64,000 nucleotides of DNA. It comes from Aquilaria yunnanensis. Its lineage: Eukaryota > Streptophyta > Magnoliopsida > Malvales > Thymelaeaceae. The translations under genes and the position numbers were made by a program. The DNA is taken from positions 111,835,413 through 111,899,412 of the forward strand of contig CM077593.1 of the NCBI GenBank assembly GCA_039654915.1, written 5' to 3'. The notes under the pieces are model-generated. The model did no database searches, was not told the DNA's origin, and worked only from the letters and a program-made list of their open reading frames with translations. Numbering within the stretch: position 1 is the first letter of the stretch; the number at the start of each line of letters is the position of its first letter. Shown here piece after piece: positions 50,397 to 61,003 of this stretch.

Positions 50397-50845
50397 GCTA
50401 CCCGTCACATATTGGAGCGGGCTCCAAGCCTTATATTTTGTTTCTCTCTTGTTTTGCATATTAGAATGTCACGTGAAAGGGTATCGACTTGGAATTTTTC
50501 AACATAAAAAAAAAAAGCAGAGACTTTCTAGAATGGCAAGTCAGAGGAAATTGCCTCAAAAATTGAGTTCAAAATGGAGATCTCCATTCATGCATCTAAT
50601 TGATTCATCATTCTTGCCATACCCAAAAGAAAAATAGAAAACAGAATCATTTTAAATGTCCCCATCCTCCTGAAGCCAGGCCTCTGAAACCGTCGATCGA
50701 AATCCAAACTTTCTCCAGAACAGGGGGAAAGAATAAGATACGAAACCAGACACAGGAGACGATGCCTCAAAAGCAAGGAGGATGGGTATGAAAGGATAGC
50801 TCGAAAGGAAAACCCAAACGAGAAACCCCAGAAACAAAAGGGGGT
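50397..50845. other. 3' side of the short promoter-driven transcript
   Basis: Read on the minus strand this is T- and G-rich and resembles the start of an intron or a long 3' UTR following the 41-codon ORF. No further exon is recognised. Confidence 0.35.
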
Positions 50846-50971
50846 CTAATCTGGCGCGGCTATGACTCGAAACGCTTCCAAGATTTGGTTCCGGAAGGCG
50901 ATCTTAAGGGCCGCGCTTGCTTCTAACACGGCGAATATAATCGATCCATTGGGTTGAAAGGACCTTTCCAT
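50846..50971 (-). CDS. candidate 41-residue small protein
   Basis: First ATG of a transcript suggested by a TATA box (51144-51151) and an AAACCCTA telo-box (51097-51104). The product is MERSFQPNGSIIFAVLEASA followed by ALKIAFRNQILEAFRVIAAP and D, then TAG. It would be a mainly helical, amphipathic peptide; I recognise no family. The surrounding 50850-51120 is GC-richer than its neighbourhood, like a real leader and first exon. It could instead be the intact 5' end of a gene whose downstream exons are lost (transposons begin at 50387), or a noncoding RNA. Confidence 0.4.
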   Translation of the reverse strand: MERSFQPNGSIIFAVLEASAALKIAFRNQILEAFRVIAAPD

Positions 50972-51096
50972 CTTGTTAAGAAATCGAAAACGAAACAACG
51001 GTGAGAAATAGAGAGGCAAGTGTTATAGCTGTGGCCAACGAGACTTCAAATGCTGGGTGACTGACGGACGCAAAGAGCTCGCACTTCAGAGGCGGC

Positions 51097-51151
51097 TAGG
51101 GTTTACTGTGAAAGGGGAGTGTGCTTCTCAAAGTGCTAGAATGTATATATA
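51097..51151 (-). promoter_or_regulatory. TATA box plus telo-box promoter
   Basis: TATATATA at 51144-51151 is followed, about 40 bp downstream on the minus strand, by AAACCCTAGCCGCC (telo-box core at 51097-51104). Plant ribosomal and translation-related genes commonly combine these near the start site. The ATG at 50971 lies about 125 nt below the telo-box. Confidence 0.5.
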
Positions 51152-52693
51152 GACGGAATGCGGTTACATATTAAATATCACGGTAATTTGCTTATTGTGG
51201 GTATCCAGTATGTGGTATGTCAGAATATTAACACTTATCATAAGTATATAACTTCCTGTAAATTTTTAAAATATTTTGGTCAGTTTACAATGATATGCCG
51301 TTGTATACCGTGAGCTAAATTTTTTTAAAATTTTACATTAATGTATATAAATATATTTATTTTTTATTTTTTATTGAATAATGTTTATTTTTTATATATA
51401 TTCCAGTTTTTGGTGTTTTCATATTAAAAAAAATCATGTTACACACACACACACATACAGAGAGAATCATGTTAAAAATAATTAGAATATATATAAACAT
51501 GTATTCAGTCAATTTCTAACACAAGATTTTATACATTTTTTTGTATTTGATTTTTTATATTTAGCAAAATTCTACATAAAATCTAATTCGACTAATCACT
51601 TATATCACCGGTTTATCTTTGTTTTCAAAATGATGATAATTAGATGACTAACTCACGTGATTGGCTATCTAAGGATTTTCCCTTTCAAAATAGTTGGAGT
51701 TTTTGTTCCCATCAGGATGCTTGACTAATTTGATGAAAAATAAATTTGCCTTTCATGTTGAATGAGAAACAAATACAACTCCTTTCTAAAACATTTCAAC
51801 CTGCAAATGAATTTTGAGCAACCTGAGCACTTTCTGCCAAATTAAACTCGAGATTTTAGAATTGAAAAAAGAAAGATGGCTAATAGATTGATTCCTTTTT
51901 ACAACATAAGTTGCAAATATGCCCTGATACCATGTGGGTCTTGGACTAGGCCCAACCCTCTTGGGTTATTGTGGTGAGCAGGCCTAACACATCGTTTTCC
52001 CCTATTTAGCATATAACACGTGTGGACATACAAGAGATATAATTGATGATTATAAGGGATCACCTCACTATTGCCCATGAATGAGATTCGATCTTCATGA
52101 AGGTAATTGCCATTCATGAATGGATGCGACATCCATAAAGAAAGTCATCTAACAATATTAAAAAGTAAGCAATTTCCAATTTGTTTTGTTATTATTTTAC
52201 ATCTCATCGGACTGACTTGAGTATCGGAAAACTTTTCTTTAAAATACAACTTTTGGAATCTTTGATGTTGTCTTTACTTACAGGGACTTGAGGCTAACTT
52301 TAACCTGCTAAATATGCTTGACTATAAATTTGGTGTTGTCTCTTAAAATGAAAAAAACAATTATGGTGGACACTAGGAGATAACGATTCATTACAGGTGA
52401 ACATGATGGGCATATAGAGCATGAACTTATGGGCAGAAGGGACGTAAGGACGTCATCCCTAACATCAGGCTGCTGCTACGTCTCGAATCTTGCTTAAGCT
52501 TCAAGAAGTTAATGAGGAGCCACCATCTACGAACCATGCCCGTGTAAAAGCTTCACAGCCATGATGTATGAGTAGTTTCAAGCTCTCCAACATGCCCTAC
52601 TAGAGAGTCTACAACAACATATTTGTCAAGGGGCTAGATAGGGAATTCTTTGAGTGCCAAATGAAGGGATGCAGAGCCACCATGTTAATGTAG
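51152..52693. other. intergenic, nothing recognised
   Basis: AT-rich with a CA microsatellite near 51440-51455. The block 52380-52690 is less AT-rich and may be retrotransposon-derived, but no motif can be named. Confidence 0.4.
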
Positions 52694-52696
52694 ACT

Positions 52697-53363
52697 TACT
52701 ACAAGAGAGATATGTTTGAGTAATTGAATTTCAGTCGCTAGTCAATCATTAGTACATGGGCCAGTAAAATATTATGATTGAATATATTCGGTTGTTACTT
52801 TTTAGTCACTAATCAGTTACTCATAGCAAATTTCAATCATGAATTTAGTCGCTAATTTAATCAATATTTCAGTTGCTCATAGCAAATTTCAGTTGTTATT
52901 TTAGTTGCTTAAGCAAATAAAACCCTCAGCTCTGACCTACTTCATCTTTCTTTCTTTTATATTTTTCTCATCAGTTTCTTCCTCCTCTTTTTTTCTTCTC
53001 TATTTCTCTCATCTTCTCATTCTTTCTCTTCATTCTTCTCTGTTTTTCTTATTCTTCTTCTCTGCTTCTCTTCCTCCTCTTTCTTTTTCGTTTCTTTCAT
53101 CCTCTTATCCTCTCTGTTCTTCTTCCCCTCATTCTTTCTTTGTTATTTCTTCTTTTTCTTCCTTCTTCTTATTCTCTGTTTCTTCTCCTTCAACCAGATG
53201 AACTCAACAAGTAGACTCAAACCTCTTTCTTTTTTTTTCTCATTCTTTTTTCTTCCTTATTTTCTTGTATTTTATTTTTTTAAATTAATAATTGAACTTT
53301 CATATCATTAAAAATCATTATTAAAATTAGTACACTCTATTTACATATACATATATATACCAA

Positions 53364-53394
<31 letters not shown>

Positions 53395-53551
53395 CCAACA
53401 AAAAATTTTTAAATATTTTTTTAAGAAAATAAAATTGGTTGGAGCAACTTAATATTTAGTTGCTAATGACAATTGAAAGGATTCAGTCACTAATGACTAA
53501 AGATTTTACTATTGACTGTTTCAGTCACTATCCTCCATTTATGTTATAGTG
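52697..53551. mobile_element. CACTA-like non-autonomous element
   Basis: The left end TACTACAAGAGAGA differs by its first base from the CACTACAAGA end common in plant CACTA elements; the right end TGTTATAGTG is the matching inverted end. The 3-bp TSD is ACT (52694-52696 and 53552-53554), as expected. Subterminal repeats occur on both sides (TTTCAGTCGCTA, TTTCAGTTG, TTCAGTCACTA). The middle holds a C/T-rich tract (about 52940-53210) and a TA microsatellite (about 53364-53392). No transposase; 855 bp. Confidence 0.75.
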
Positions 53552-53839
53552 ACTATTGGCATTGGAAATGCGAAAAACATTGGGATTAGGGTAATAGGCC
53601 TTCGGATGAACCAAAGGTTAGTGGTAAGAATACAGTGCTCAGGAAGTTAGACTAAATTAGAGGAAAGAGATTATCAATATTAGACTAAATTACAGGAAAG
53701 GAATTATTAATAAATAAATAAATAAATTAGAAGAAAGGATGATGGTTGATAATGCCCCTTAAGAAAAGGGACCCCTCATTGAGATTAGCTACATGTGATT
53801 CTAACCCTTCGTGGACAAAAATTGTAACACCCTAGCCTA

Positions 53840-55200
53840 TGAGGTTTTCAAAATGCCAAAGGTCAACCTCTACGATGACCTAACTAACCCTTTGAGCCAT
53901 TTACAATGATACATAATGGTTTTTCATATAGAAGAGGCCATGGAATCCATGATGCATTGCGTCTTCAACTCCACTTTAACAAGAACTATCCCAACGTGTT
54001 TTTGCCACTAACATAACAAAGAGATTTTAGTTATTTGATGAATGCTCACAAGCACTCTAAAGACAATTCCTAGAGAGCCACTTAACCACTAAAACAGTGA
54101 ACCACCTAATTGAGATGAGGCATGAGAAGAATGAGCCCTTCATAGACTACTTTAAACAATTTAACAATGAAAGAAGAATGAATTTGACGTTGAATATTCA
54201 TTTGTTGGAAAAAACAAACAATTAGTTGTCAGGATCTAGATTGCCCTAAAATCAACATTAATAATTAGCCAAGAGCATAAAGGGTTTAATCTGGTGAATG
54301 AATGCATAAGAGCTAAACAAAAAAAAAAAGGCAAGGCATTTAGCAAAGAGCCTACCACATTTAGGGGCCAAGATTCCAAGAACAAGAAGTGCAAGAGGAA
54401 AACTTCACCAACTTCAAGGAAAGCCACAATAACATGCTATATATGTTGGAAAGAGAATGGTAGGTTGCCAAATAGCCTTAACCCTTGTGTTTGAGGGCTA
54501 CTAGAAACAAGAAAAGGTATTGTCATTTTCAACCAGATTATGTCCATGACATTAATGATACATTAATGACTGTAGAGAACTTTAGGACATTTTTGAAGAA
54601 TTGTTCAAGGAAGGGAAGCTATGGGAATTTATTTAGACAAAGACACCTTGAGAAGACTCGGCTAACAAGAAAGTAGGGACTCGAATAGGAATGGTCGGTG
54701 AAGGAACGAGGGAACTAATTTTCCAAATAAGGTGCATATGAGGAGCTAAGACTGACAACTAGAGTTGTTCACTTGATTGTCTGTGATGAGTTAGCTTCCA
54801 ACTAAAAAAGACAAATGAAGGAAATTGTATACCTAAAAGCCAACAACCTAGAACCATGACTTAAATAGATAATGACACACATTAGCAATTTTAATATAGG
54901 AAAAACATATATGGATGGTGGCTCTGATACCAATGTATTATTATCATATATTTTAAGGAAATCTACCCCTCATGATCATAGGAGTTGTTCCGAAAGGAGA
55001 GAAAAATATTTATGACTCCCATATGACAAAATTCTTCATCCTAAATGTCCACCTTAACATACAATGGCCCCTTAGGGATACCAATGCACCACCAATCATC
55101 CTTGCTTGTATCATAACCTCCATCATTGAATGTACATAAAAAAAAATCCAAATTCACTGAACTTGAGTCATGTGGAAGTCCTCTACCATTAATGTTGCAA
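53840..55200 (+). pseudogene. worn gag-protease-like region of an LTR retrotransposon
   Basis: Broken plus-strand frames show a gag-like order: MPKVNLYDDLTNPLSHL and FHIEEAMESMMHCVFNSTLT near 53850-53985, then a Lys/Arg-rich linker with a CYIC remnant of a zinc knuckle near 54438, and a protease-like MDGGSDTNVLLSYIL near 54913-54957 (retroviral-type proteases have D-S/T-G; here DGGS). Stops occur throughout. Reverse transcriptase, integrase and LTRs were not found. Ty3/gypsy origin is likely but inferred. Confidence 0.5.
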
Positions 55201-55383
55201 CATTTGCATTTATTCAGTTAAGCCATAAGGCACAACCACCTGTTGTCGATTTGATAACTAGATAACCCGTTGGACCATCACATTGTTCACTGTTACTAGT
55301 TTGAGGAAAGAGGAGGATCTGCTAGTCCAACAAGCTAGCTCCCATTATGTAATGTAGTTACATGCACCGGGATCCTAATTAGA

Positions 55384-55794
55384 GATGTCAATAGATCGAG
55401 TTTAGCTAATCTCAAATCCTCTTTATGAGTAACCGGGTTTAGGTAGTACTTGTCTTATGGGTAGCCGGATACTACCCGCCAACCTATTTAAGGGATATAT
55501 TTGATTTTTTTTTTATATTTTTATGTATGTTTTTTAAAGAATGTGGATACTTTCAATTAATTAATAACTAAAAAAATCATAAATTAAATAATATATGGTA
55601 ATATATATTAAATAACAGTTTTACTTTGAATAAAATCATATTGTAAAGTTAAATATATTAATTTGGAGGATACATGTAGAATCAGATAGGATTAGTTAAA
55701 CCTATACCTCATTATGATTTTATGAGTAAGGTTGAGTTTAGGTTTAGGTGGCTGAGTTCAGAAAAGGTAAGAGTGGTAGGGTGTTGATATCTGT
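55384..55794. mobile_element. possible TIR element, AGATGTCAA type
   Basis: Starts AGAGATGTCAATAG and ends GTTGATATCT, with inverted GGGTTTAGG/CCTAAACC words inside (near 55437 and 55740). No TSD is readable. Similar in plan to 38244-38963. Confidence 0.35.
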
Positions 55795-56616
55795 ACTTCG
55801 ACTGAACCAAAAAATCAACAATAAAAGTGCTTGTGCATTACTCACTCTACCTTTTAAAATTATAGAAATTTTATACTCAACGGTTTCAGTTTCCTTGCAA
55901 CATTGGTTGAGATGGGTGGATTAAAGTGGGGATTGTTTTTTTCAAATTTTGTCTCATAAAAATGTTATTGGGTCATTTTACAACTTTTTTTTTTAAATAT
56001 AAGCAGTAAAATGATTTTTTTTTACAAAAAAAACTTGTAGGAACCAAGTTGCAATTTCTTGAACAAATATGATGGATGTTGAAAAGATGGCAATACGGTA
56101 AATTAATTATATAAAAACTTATTAAACATAACATTGCTGCAAATATTATAGGACAACTAAAATATAACAATTGGAAGAATAGAGTATTAAGAAACTAAAG
56201 TGCATTAATAACCAGAAAGAAAAATGTGTAGCAGCAATGTAAAGTCTACTTATCAAGTTAATTGTGTTGAAACCTCACACCAACTGGATGAGGCTTAGAG
56301 GCACCAAGGTGGGTGTGGGTTTTGATCCCGTATCTACCAAATTTCTTATAAATATCAATTATGCTGATTGGATGGTATTCCGGATTTCGAAAGAGCATAT
56401 TTTGCTACCAATTTTTCCAATAATTAAATCTTATATCGATGACGACGATGCTAAATAATAAACCTTCCAGGATATTTCTAGAAAGTCACTGTGGTAGCAA
56501 TAGCATTGCACGTTCAATCTTAAATTAAATACACAACAAAAAATAGCTCAAACGTGATGAGCACAAACAATTGAACACAACACAGGCAAGACCCTAAGAT
56601 GATTGATTGAGTTGGG
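55795..56616. other. intergenic; 3' side of the small membrane protein gene
   Basis: The plus-strand ORF at 56264-56458 has no recognisable domain and no promoter. The last part should be the 3' UTR of the gene ending at 56617. Confidence 0.45.
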
Positions 56617-56952
56617 CTAAAGTAGTTTCAATTTTCCATTCCTTACAATTGATCTTGCATGTGCCAGGCATGATTCCTTCTGAGCACCCTTCAATCCAGA
56701 GCATGAAGCATCAGACCCTAGAGTAACAGCAAAGTAAAGGTAGACTGTGCAAAGACATACTAAGAGAGCCAAAGCTGTTAAGAGGAACCGATGCCGCTGA
56801 ACAAGAGCAGAACAGCTCACCAAGTCATCCCTTGCAAATTTCCTGAATGAAGGCGACCTCCGATGAGGAGATGATACAACACTGTCGAGAACCATTGCAA
56901 ATGGTCGACCTTCTTTCGGGTGCCTGAAATCATGCAATGCAAATGCATTCAT
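56617..56952 (-). CDS. plant single-pass membrane protein of unknown function
   Basis: 111 residues, intronless coding part: MNAFALHDFRHPKEGRPFAM, then an SSPHRRSPSF basic segment, one strong membrane helix at about 56-78 (FLLTALALLVCLCTVYLYFA) and a short C-terminal part with two Cys (SCSGLKGAQKESC). The basic residues before the helix suggest a cytosolic N-terminus. The start is the first ATG after a splice acceptor (CCATTCAG, near 56966). A 5' UTR exon probably lies near 58240-58089, with the donor TCCGCT-GTAAGC, giving a leader intron of about 1.1 kb. I believe similar small proteins occur across land plants, but I cannot name a function. Confidence 0.7.
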   Translation of the reverse strand: MNAFALHDFRHPKEGRPFAMVLDSVVSSPHRRSPSFRKFARDDLVSCSALVQRHRFLLTALALLVCLCTVYLYFAVTLGSDASCSGLKGAQKESCLAHARSIVRNGKLKLL

Positions 56953-58459
56953 CTCAGTACTGGATCTGAATGGCAAATATAAATGGTTATATCAGATAAA
57001 AACAGGTTAATTAGGATTAATCAATCAATCACAAAACTAGCAGGTTCACATACATCAGAATTATCAGGAATATATTCAAATTTGTTAGTATCCTTCCCCT
57101 CCTACCCGTTTGCAACAAGAAGAAAAGCAGCCAACCGTGATCAACAGCACATCATCTTAACGATGGTTGTAGATAGCAGCCCTGGGAACAAGAATTTATA
57201 ATTCTTGATCTATGGGAAGTTGAAGGCAAAAAAAATCTGGTGATTTCAGATCGACAGAGTTGCAGCATTGAGTTGATCATTATCCAGGATCTAAAGGTGA
57301 CATATATACCATATATTATTGGAGATAAGCTCTTTTCATTAGTAAAATAAATGGCTTAAAGGTAAAGGTTGGGCTTAACAACTCTGATGTGCACAAAACA
57401 TCCTGACAACTAGCTCGTTTACAACGAACGTCTGGGATTTACAACAGACAAAAAGTGAGTGTTTATAAGACCCCGTCAATATCATGCTCAATAGAATGGG
57501 AAGGATTTTCCTATTCTGCTCCGATGGATTGAGTGAAACTTGAAAGTAAGAGGAAAGGATTTTCTTTACAGCTGGTTCTCGTTAACTGCCTAGATCAGAC
57601 GATTCGTGGCAGCTTCAAATCACATGTGAAGGAGGTAATAAACTCGAGACACTGCACATCAACAAGTCGAACTCCCCTATCAAAGCAGCAACATGCCTGC
57701 TCTACGCGGCAGGATAATTGTTTTGTATCAGACCTTTAGCTGCCAACGGACTGAAACTAATTGATTGAATCAAAGGCATGGGGGCGAGATTTTATTCAAC
57801 CTACGGTGCCCAACTAGACATCCAAATTCATCGTATCTTAATCTCAGGGAAACCCAACATAATCCGACTTCCAAGCAGGTTCCTTAAGGCAGAAAGCGAA
57901 GCTAAAGAGAAGATCAGATCCGAATTGCAAAGAAAATATGCTTCTATAACAATTATTTGCATCAGAATATAACATGTTCATGTCAAGAGAAAGCCCAAAT
58001 CGATTGCTAAACCACAGGGAATACTGATACGAAAGCAATTCAGAGAAAAGGAAAGCAGAGGCAGATCTGAGAAAATGAAGCTTACAGCGGAGGGAAGGGC
58101 GGCGGATTGAACAGCCGGAACCGGCGACGGATTCTCGCCCAACGCAATCTCTCTTACGTTTTTCGCGTTTTTGGTTTTCAAGAGCCCGGCGTTGTTTTCT
58201 TCCTTGTGTCGCGGACCAACGCGCACTGTTAACGGATCTAAACAAGTGTTACCCTAAAAAGGTCAAAGAACGTTTGAACCACTGGTTTTTTTCGTTTGGC
58301 CCAGATTGACCACTGATGTATCGTTTAGTCAAATAAAACACTCATATTTTTAAAGCAGCGCTAATTGTTCATTCTCCATTAAATATGTGGTATATTCTAT
58401 TTAAAAAAATATTCCATTTAAATGTTCTTCAATGAGTATGGCTCATTCCAAAATGAGAC
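56953..58459. other. leader intron and 5' UTR exon of the small membrane protein gene
   Basis: On the minus strand 58240-58089 is GC-rich, leader-like and ends in the donor GTAAGC; the matching acceptor lies near 56965. ORFs in this exon (58245-57844, 58226-57978) run into the intron and are not supported. From 58250 to 58459 nothing is seen. Confidence 0.5.
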
Positions 58460-59703
58460 AAAAGTTAAGAAACCTCATTTGATTTACTCCAGCCTACACT
58501 TATAACTTACTCTTATGTGCATTAAAAAACCTACATTTATCCTGTATTTGCTGACTCTGTGAGTCCAATAGTAAAGATAAAAAGGAAAACACCTACACTA
58601 TGCCTCTACCATTTTGTCCTAAGCCTAATCACCCAGAACTTTTGAATCTAACAAAATAAGCATGTTATCCAATTCACCTAAGTCCAAGTGAGAAATCCAG
58701 CTATGGCTAGAAAAGAGAGGGAACGGGTAAGCAAGACCCAGCTTGAGTTGGCCCTTTTCCAGTAGTCAGTGGTGGAACATAGTAGGGGTAGGGGGTGCCA
58801 CTGCCCCCACCCCCCCCCCCCCCCAAAATTTTTGAAAGATTTAAATATGAGTAATTAATTGATTAATTTAAAAGAAATTAGGAACTGGATATGTATTTTT
58901 GCCTCCCCAAAATAATGGAAGAAAATAAAGATGAGGGCAGTGAGGTAGGTGCTAAAGAAAGTAGGGACCAAATGAGTAAGTGTTCCCTGTAAGATATTTT
59001 AACATGGCCTAAATGCACTATTAGTCCTTCAACTTTTCCAAATCATATGAGTTGCTCCTTGAGTTTTGAATTAGTATGACTTAGTCCCAATCTCCAACTT
59101 CTGCCTCACCGCGATGTCGTGCCTTTCCTCAGGGCTATGTTGACTCTCCATTGGGCTCACGCCCCTGAACCAAAATTTCTAATTCTGCGACTGCCAGCAA
59201 TTGGTCCAGAGCTGGTTAAAAGCCAACATGAGCAAGTGGCACTTAGGACGAAGGCTTCACCATTGGAGTGGGTGGCTAGGAAGCTCACGAACACATAATT
59301 GTTCTCCGACCGGATGGTGGCAACCTGATCCCTCCACAGCACCCATAGGGAGCTGACCTAGGCAACTCTGCAACAATGCCTAAGCAAACAAAATCTTACG
59401 AGTGCACTTGCAGGCTATGGCGGGTGGAAGGGTTGTGTTGCTGGGTGGATCATTTGGGAAGGGCTGAGGGATTGGTATAGAAGGACGTCTAGATTTGTGC
59501 GGGTGAGGACTAGTAGCTTTGATCGTCTGGTTGAGAAGTTGGGCATGGGTAAATTGGAAAAGATGCTTACTTTGTCAAAAGTTTTGGGTGCTTAGGTTCA
59601 TATTGGCATTTTCCCTGCAAAAAAAGGGGAATAAATGTTAAATTTCAATATACAAAGGAATAAGTATATGTTAGGTAAACTATGAAAATTTTTATAAATT
59701 TCC
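58460..59703. mobile_element. second copy of the 44087 TIR family, with an internal hAT
   Basis: The left arm (58460-58680) matches 44090-44311 in order: CATTTGATTTACTCC, CCTACACTTAT, CATTAAAAAACCTACATTTA, TTTGCTGACTCT, ACCCAGAACTTTTGAATCTA and TTATCCAATTCACCT. The right arm (59560-59703) is the inverted counterpart (AAAACTTTTGGG..., AATATACAAAGGAATAAGTA, TTTTATAAATTTCCC). A hAT copy lies inside (58767-59193), and 59200-59560 is GC-richer host-like DNA of unknown origin. Confidence 0.6.
58767..59193. mobile_element. non-autonomous hAT element, copy 2 (inverted)
   Basis: 427 bp, the reverse complement of the element at 48346-48769: it starts CAGTGGTGGAACATAG, has a long C run (58808-58824), GAGGTAGGTGCTAAAGAAAG, CCTAAATGCACTATTAGTCC, and ends CAAAATTTCTAATTCTGCGA plus CTG. 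The flanks CCAGTAGT (58759-58766) and CCAGCAAT (59194-59201) match at 6 of 8 positions, a decayed 8-bp TSD. It was inserted into the TIR element around it. Confidence 0.8.
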
Positions 59704-61003
59704 CAAAATTATAATTCTCACAATAAGTTGATTTGAGTGGTTTACACTAACTTTGAGATGGTCCAAGCTCGCTTGCTCCTCCAGCAGGCCACTTTATAGC
59801 TACCATCTGTAAAATCTTGACGATCTTACTTAACAAATTTATAGTGATGATTGCAAACATTTATACTTAATTATATGTTAGATTGGAAAACTTCAACCCA
59901 AAACTTTTTATTTTTTTGAAAGAAGAAAAAGATTTTATTAATTGGACTAAAAGTACAAAATTAAGACCCAAGCAGTCATATTCATAATGACATGGATGCA
60001 GAAGCAAAAGTGCAACATGACTTCACCAAGCACATTCTAGAAACATGACTTCAGAGACAAATTGGGACCACGATACAACCGGAGATAACCGGAGCACTCC
60101 ATCTCTGAATAACTTGTCAACTTCAATTTATTATTAACCTGGTCGTTTATGCCACAAAATATTTTTGCCTATTAAGATACATTCAAATGCATAGAATGAA
60201 ATACTTGCAGTAGAGCTTAAAGTAATCGAGTGGCACACAATTTGAAACATGTAGCTTGGTTCTTTAGAATGTTTTACCAAACAGGTTAGCAAATGCATTT
60301 TGTTGCTTACCCGCTGCTTGTTCAAATTTCTTCTTCACGATGCGTCAAATATTTGTGGCATGACTTCACAAATTTCACTAATTTGTGGCACTATACTACA
60401 TACTTGATCAATATCAACTTGGGACTCATTCCATCCGGCATCTAAACTATCATCATATTCACTTTGCATTTGCACAACAATTTGTGCTCAAGGACTAAAT
60501 TGTTGCTTAATTCACCAAAACCAGAAAAGTGCCCAACTCAAATCCTAGTAGATATTGAAAGCCATAGTTATTAAATTCATAGACCAATTGCCGCAACATT
60601 TGCTTCCCATTCAAATCCTAACTCATTTTCATCTCCTCGAATTAATTCCCCTAGTTTGCTTCATGTTTCCATCTCCATGGTTGATTAGTTGATCCCCTTT
60701 TGAAATTATTGGTTGAATAATTGAACCTTTCGAATTGTAACTGAAACTGAAAAGTTCCTAACTGAACCTAGTTTGCTTATTTTAATTGCTTGCCACAAAC
60801 TTTAATATGCAGTTCGGGTCGATTTGGTTTTACATAGTTTTAAAGTTTAACCCCTTCTTTCCATCTCAGCCTTTGTTCCATTGTGACCTGACTGTAACAC
60901 AGAAAAGTTTGGGGACGTGCTTGCACCCATGTTCAACAGCTAGGGACCTTCTATATCATATTTAAACTTTCAGTAGCAAGGTAGAGTTTAGGGTTAGTTC
61001 AGA
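59704..61003. other. intergenic, nothing recognised
   Basis: No gene and no readable element. The ORF at 60134-60325 is a chance frame. Confidence 0.4.

Noticed and set aside
52905..53201. 98-codon Ser/Phe/Leu-rich plus-strand ORF
   Set aside because: Translation of a C/T-rich simple tract inside the CACTA-like element.
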